DNA of 64,000 bases from Sisyra terminalis (taxonomy: Eukaryota; Arthropoda; Insecta; Neuroptera; Sisyridae): positions 22,090,282-22,154,281 of the forward strand of contig OY292277.1 in the NCBI GenBank assembly GCA_958496175.1, written 5' to 3'. Shown piece after piece: positions 63,081 to 64,000 of the stretch. A program made the translations under genes and the position numbers. Below the pieces are notes generated by a model. It saw only the letters and a list, made by a program, of their open reading frames with translations, searched no databases and was not told where the DNA came from. Position 1 is the first letter of the stretch; each line of letters starts with the position of its first letter.

Positions 63081-64000
63081 CTTCATAATACATTTATAAG
63101 ATTTTTTATTTAAGACAATAATTTCATTGCAAGGAAATATTTTTCAAAGGAAGATATATAAATTTTTGTTGAAATTAGTAGATATTTATAATTCGTTTCG
63201 TAGACATTACTTGGCATTTTAATTTAAATGTAGACAACATTTTATTAGATCTTTAGCGAAGTAAAACCATTGTATAACAGTGTTGTTTGTGGTAGAATTT
63301 TTTCACTTCTGAACACAATATAATTTTATAACAATGTCATTCTGCTTTCACTTAATTTTCACTGGAAAATTTCATAACGTAAGTTTCAATTTAGCTGCAC
63401 GTTAAATGTAATAGAAAAATATTTGCTTTGAAACAATATTATTAAATCTCCAATGGATAAAACTTATACTATGTAGTCAAAGCTTTCAAAAGACCTGCGG
63501 GTGGTTGTTAAAAATATTAAAATTTGAATTAAAATTATTCAACCAGAAATTTCTAATCAAACTTTTAATTCATGTTTGATCTCTAAACAGTAACGAAGCT
63601 TATCTCAGCATGCAGCCCTTGATTTTAGGGTGAATTTTGAAGTGGATAATAGGAACTTGGGTGAAATGTTTCCAAACTTGCTTCACAAGTTTCAGTTCAC
63701 TATAAGATTTAATAATTATAAGTTTCGCTCGCTGCAACACACATACAAGACCAAGATAAAAAATCCATTCAAAAATTTGTATAATAATGATAATTATTGT
63801 TAGGTCTGAAATCATTGAATGACATCATAAAATAAGACATTTGAAGAAATTAACTTCGACCCCGAGATTTCAAAACAATTTATTTATAAATTTGATAAAT
63901 TAAAAATAAACTATATTTAAATATTTTTAACGAAACCACGCCATTTGATAACTGTTTATGGTTTCAGTAGAATGTTCATCGTTTTCATTAAAATTTATTT

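Larger units (their letters stand above)
59382..64000. other. Presumed chico intron
   Basis: There is no PH- or PTB-like coding on the minus strand. It holds a hammerhead-like motif at 59666-59705, SINE copies at 61877-62012, 62112-62285 and 62998-63080, and a local tandem duplication (61808-62290). Confidence 0.45.

Overview
This is an AT-rich (roughly 70% or more by eye) animal nuclear window. The gene set is conserved in animals, split by GT-AG introns many of which are only 50-60 bp, and rich in short DNA-transposon derivatives. Together with an insulin receptor substrate of the chico type, a long-form Nup160 and an insect-style Cys-rich/CUB secreted protein, this points to an insect. A beetle is my best guess from intron size and gene style, but that is inference. 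Nothing looks bacterial, plasmid or CRISPR-like.

Layout. 1-4.9 kb holds no identified gene, only repeats and one candidate 19-nt first coding exon on the minus strand at 4918-4936. ECHDC3 (+, 5162-8044) and a leucine-rich-repeat/guanylate-kinase protein, LRGUK (+, about 8794-17480), run in tandem. asp/ASPM (-, 18852-22752) is divergent from a compact pair, Rpp20/POP7 (23208-23722) and TMEM203 (23739-24149), only 16 bp apart. An RS-rich protein (-, 24321-26734) is divergent from Nup160 (+, 27130-36905, 21 exons). Rpn11/PSMD14 (-, single coding exon) is divergent from CMC1 (+). A secreted CUB-type protein (-, 40049-45867) follows. From 45.9 to 56.7 kb there is no cellular coding exon, but a mariner relic, a solo LTR with heat-shock-like elements, diverged tandem repeats and a Jockey-type LINE tail. 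The C-terminal exon of chico/IRS (-, 56701-59381) comes next. The last 4.6 kb looks like its upstream intron, with SINE copies; the PH and PTB exons are not seen and should lie beyond the window.

The genes do not form one pathway. They are mostly housekeeping genes (26S proteasome, nuclear pore, RNase P/MRP, mitochondrial copper chaperone and crotonase, spindle pole, insulin signalling), with four or possibly five of them arranged as close head-to-head pairs sharing 0.2-0.5 kb promoters. I found no convincing new multi-gene system. The best leads are the mobile-element layer (a tRNA-derived SINE family, a palindromic MITE family, three hammerhead-core-like motifs, an LTR with HSEs), a probable dicistronic Rpp20-TMEM203 unit, a cluster of candidate alternative terminal/poison exons in the RS gene, and unusual versions of asp and LRGUK.

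Exon coordinates were worked out by hand from splice signals and reading phase. They add up in frame for ECHDC3, asp, Rpp20, the RS gene, Nup160, CMC1 and the CUB gene. LRGUK has two junctions that do not.
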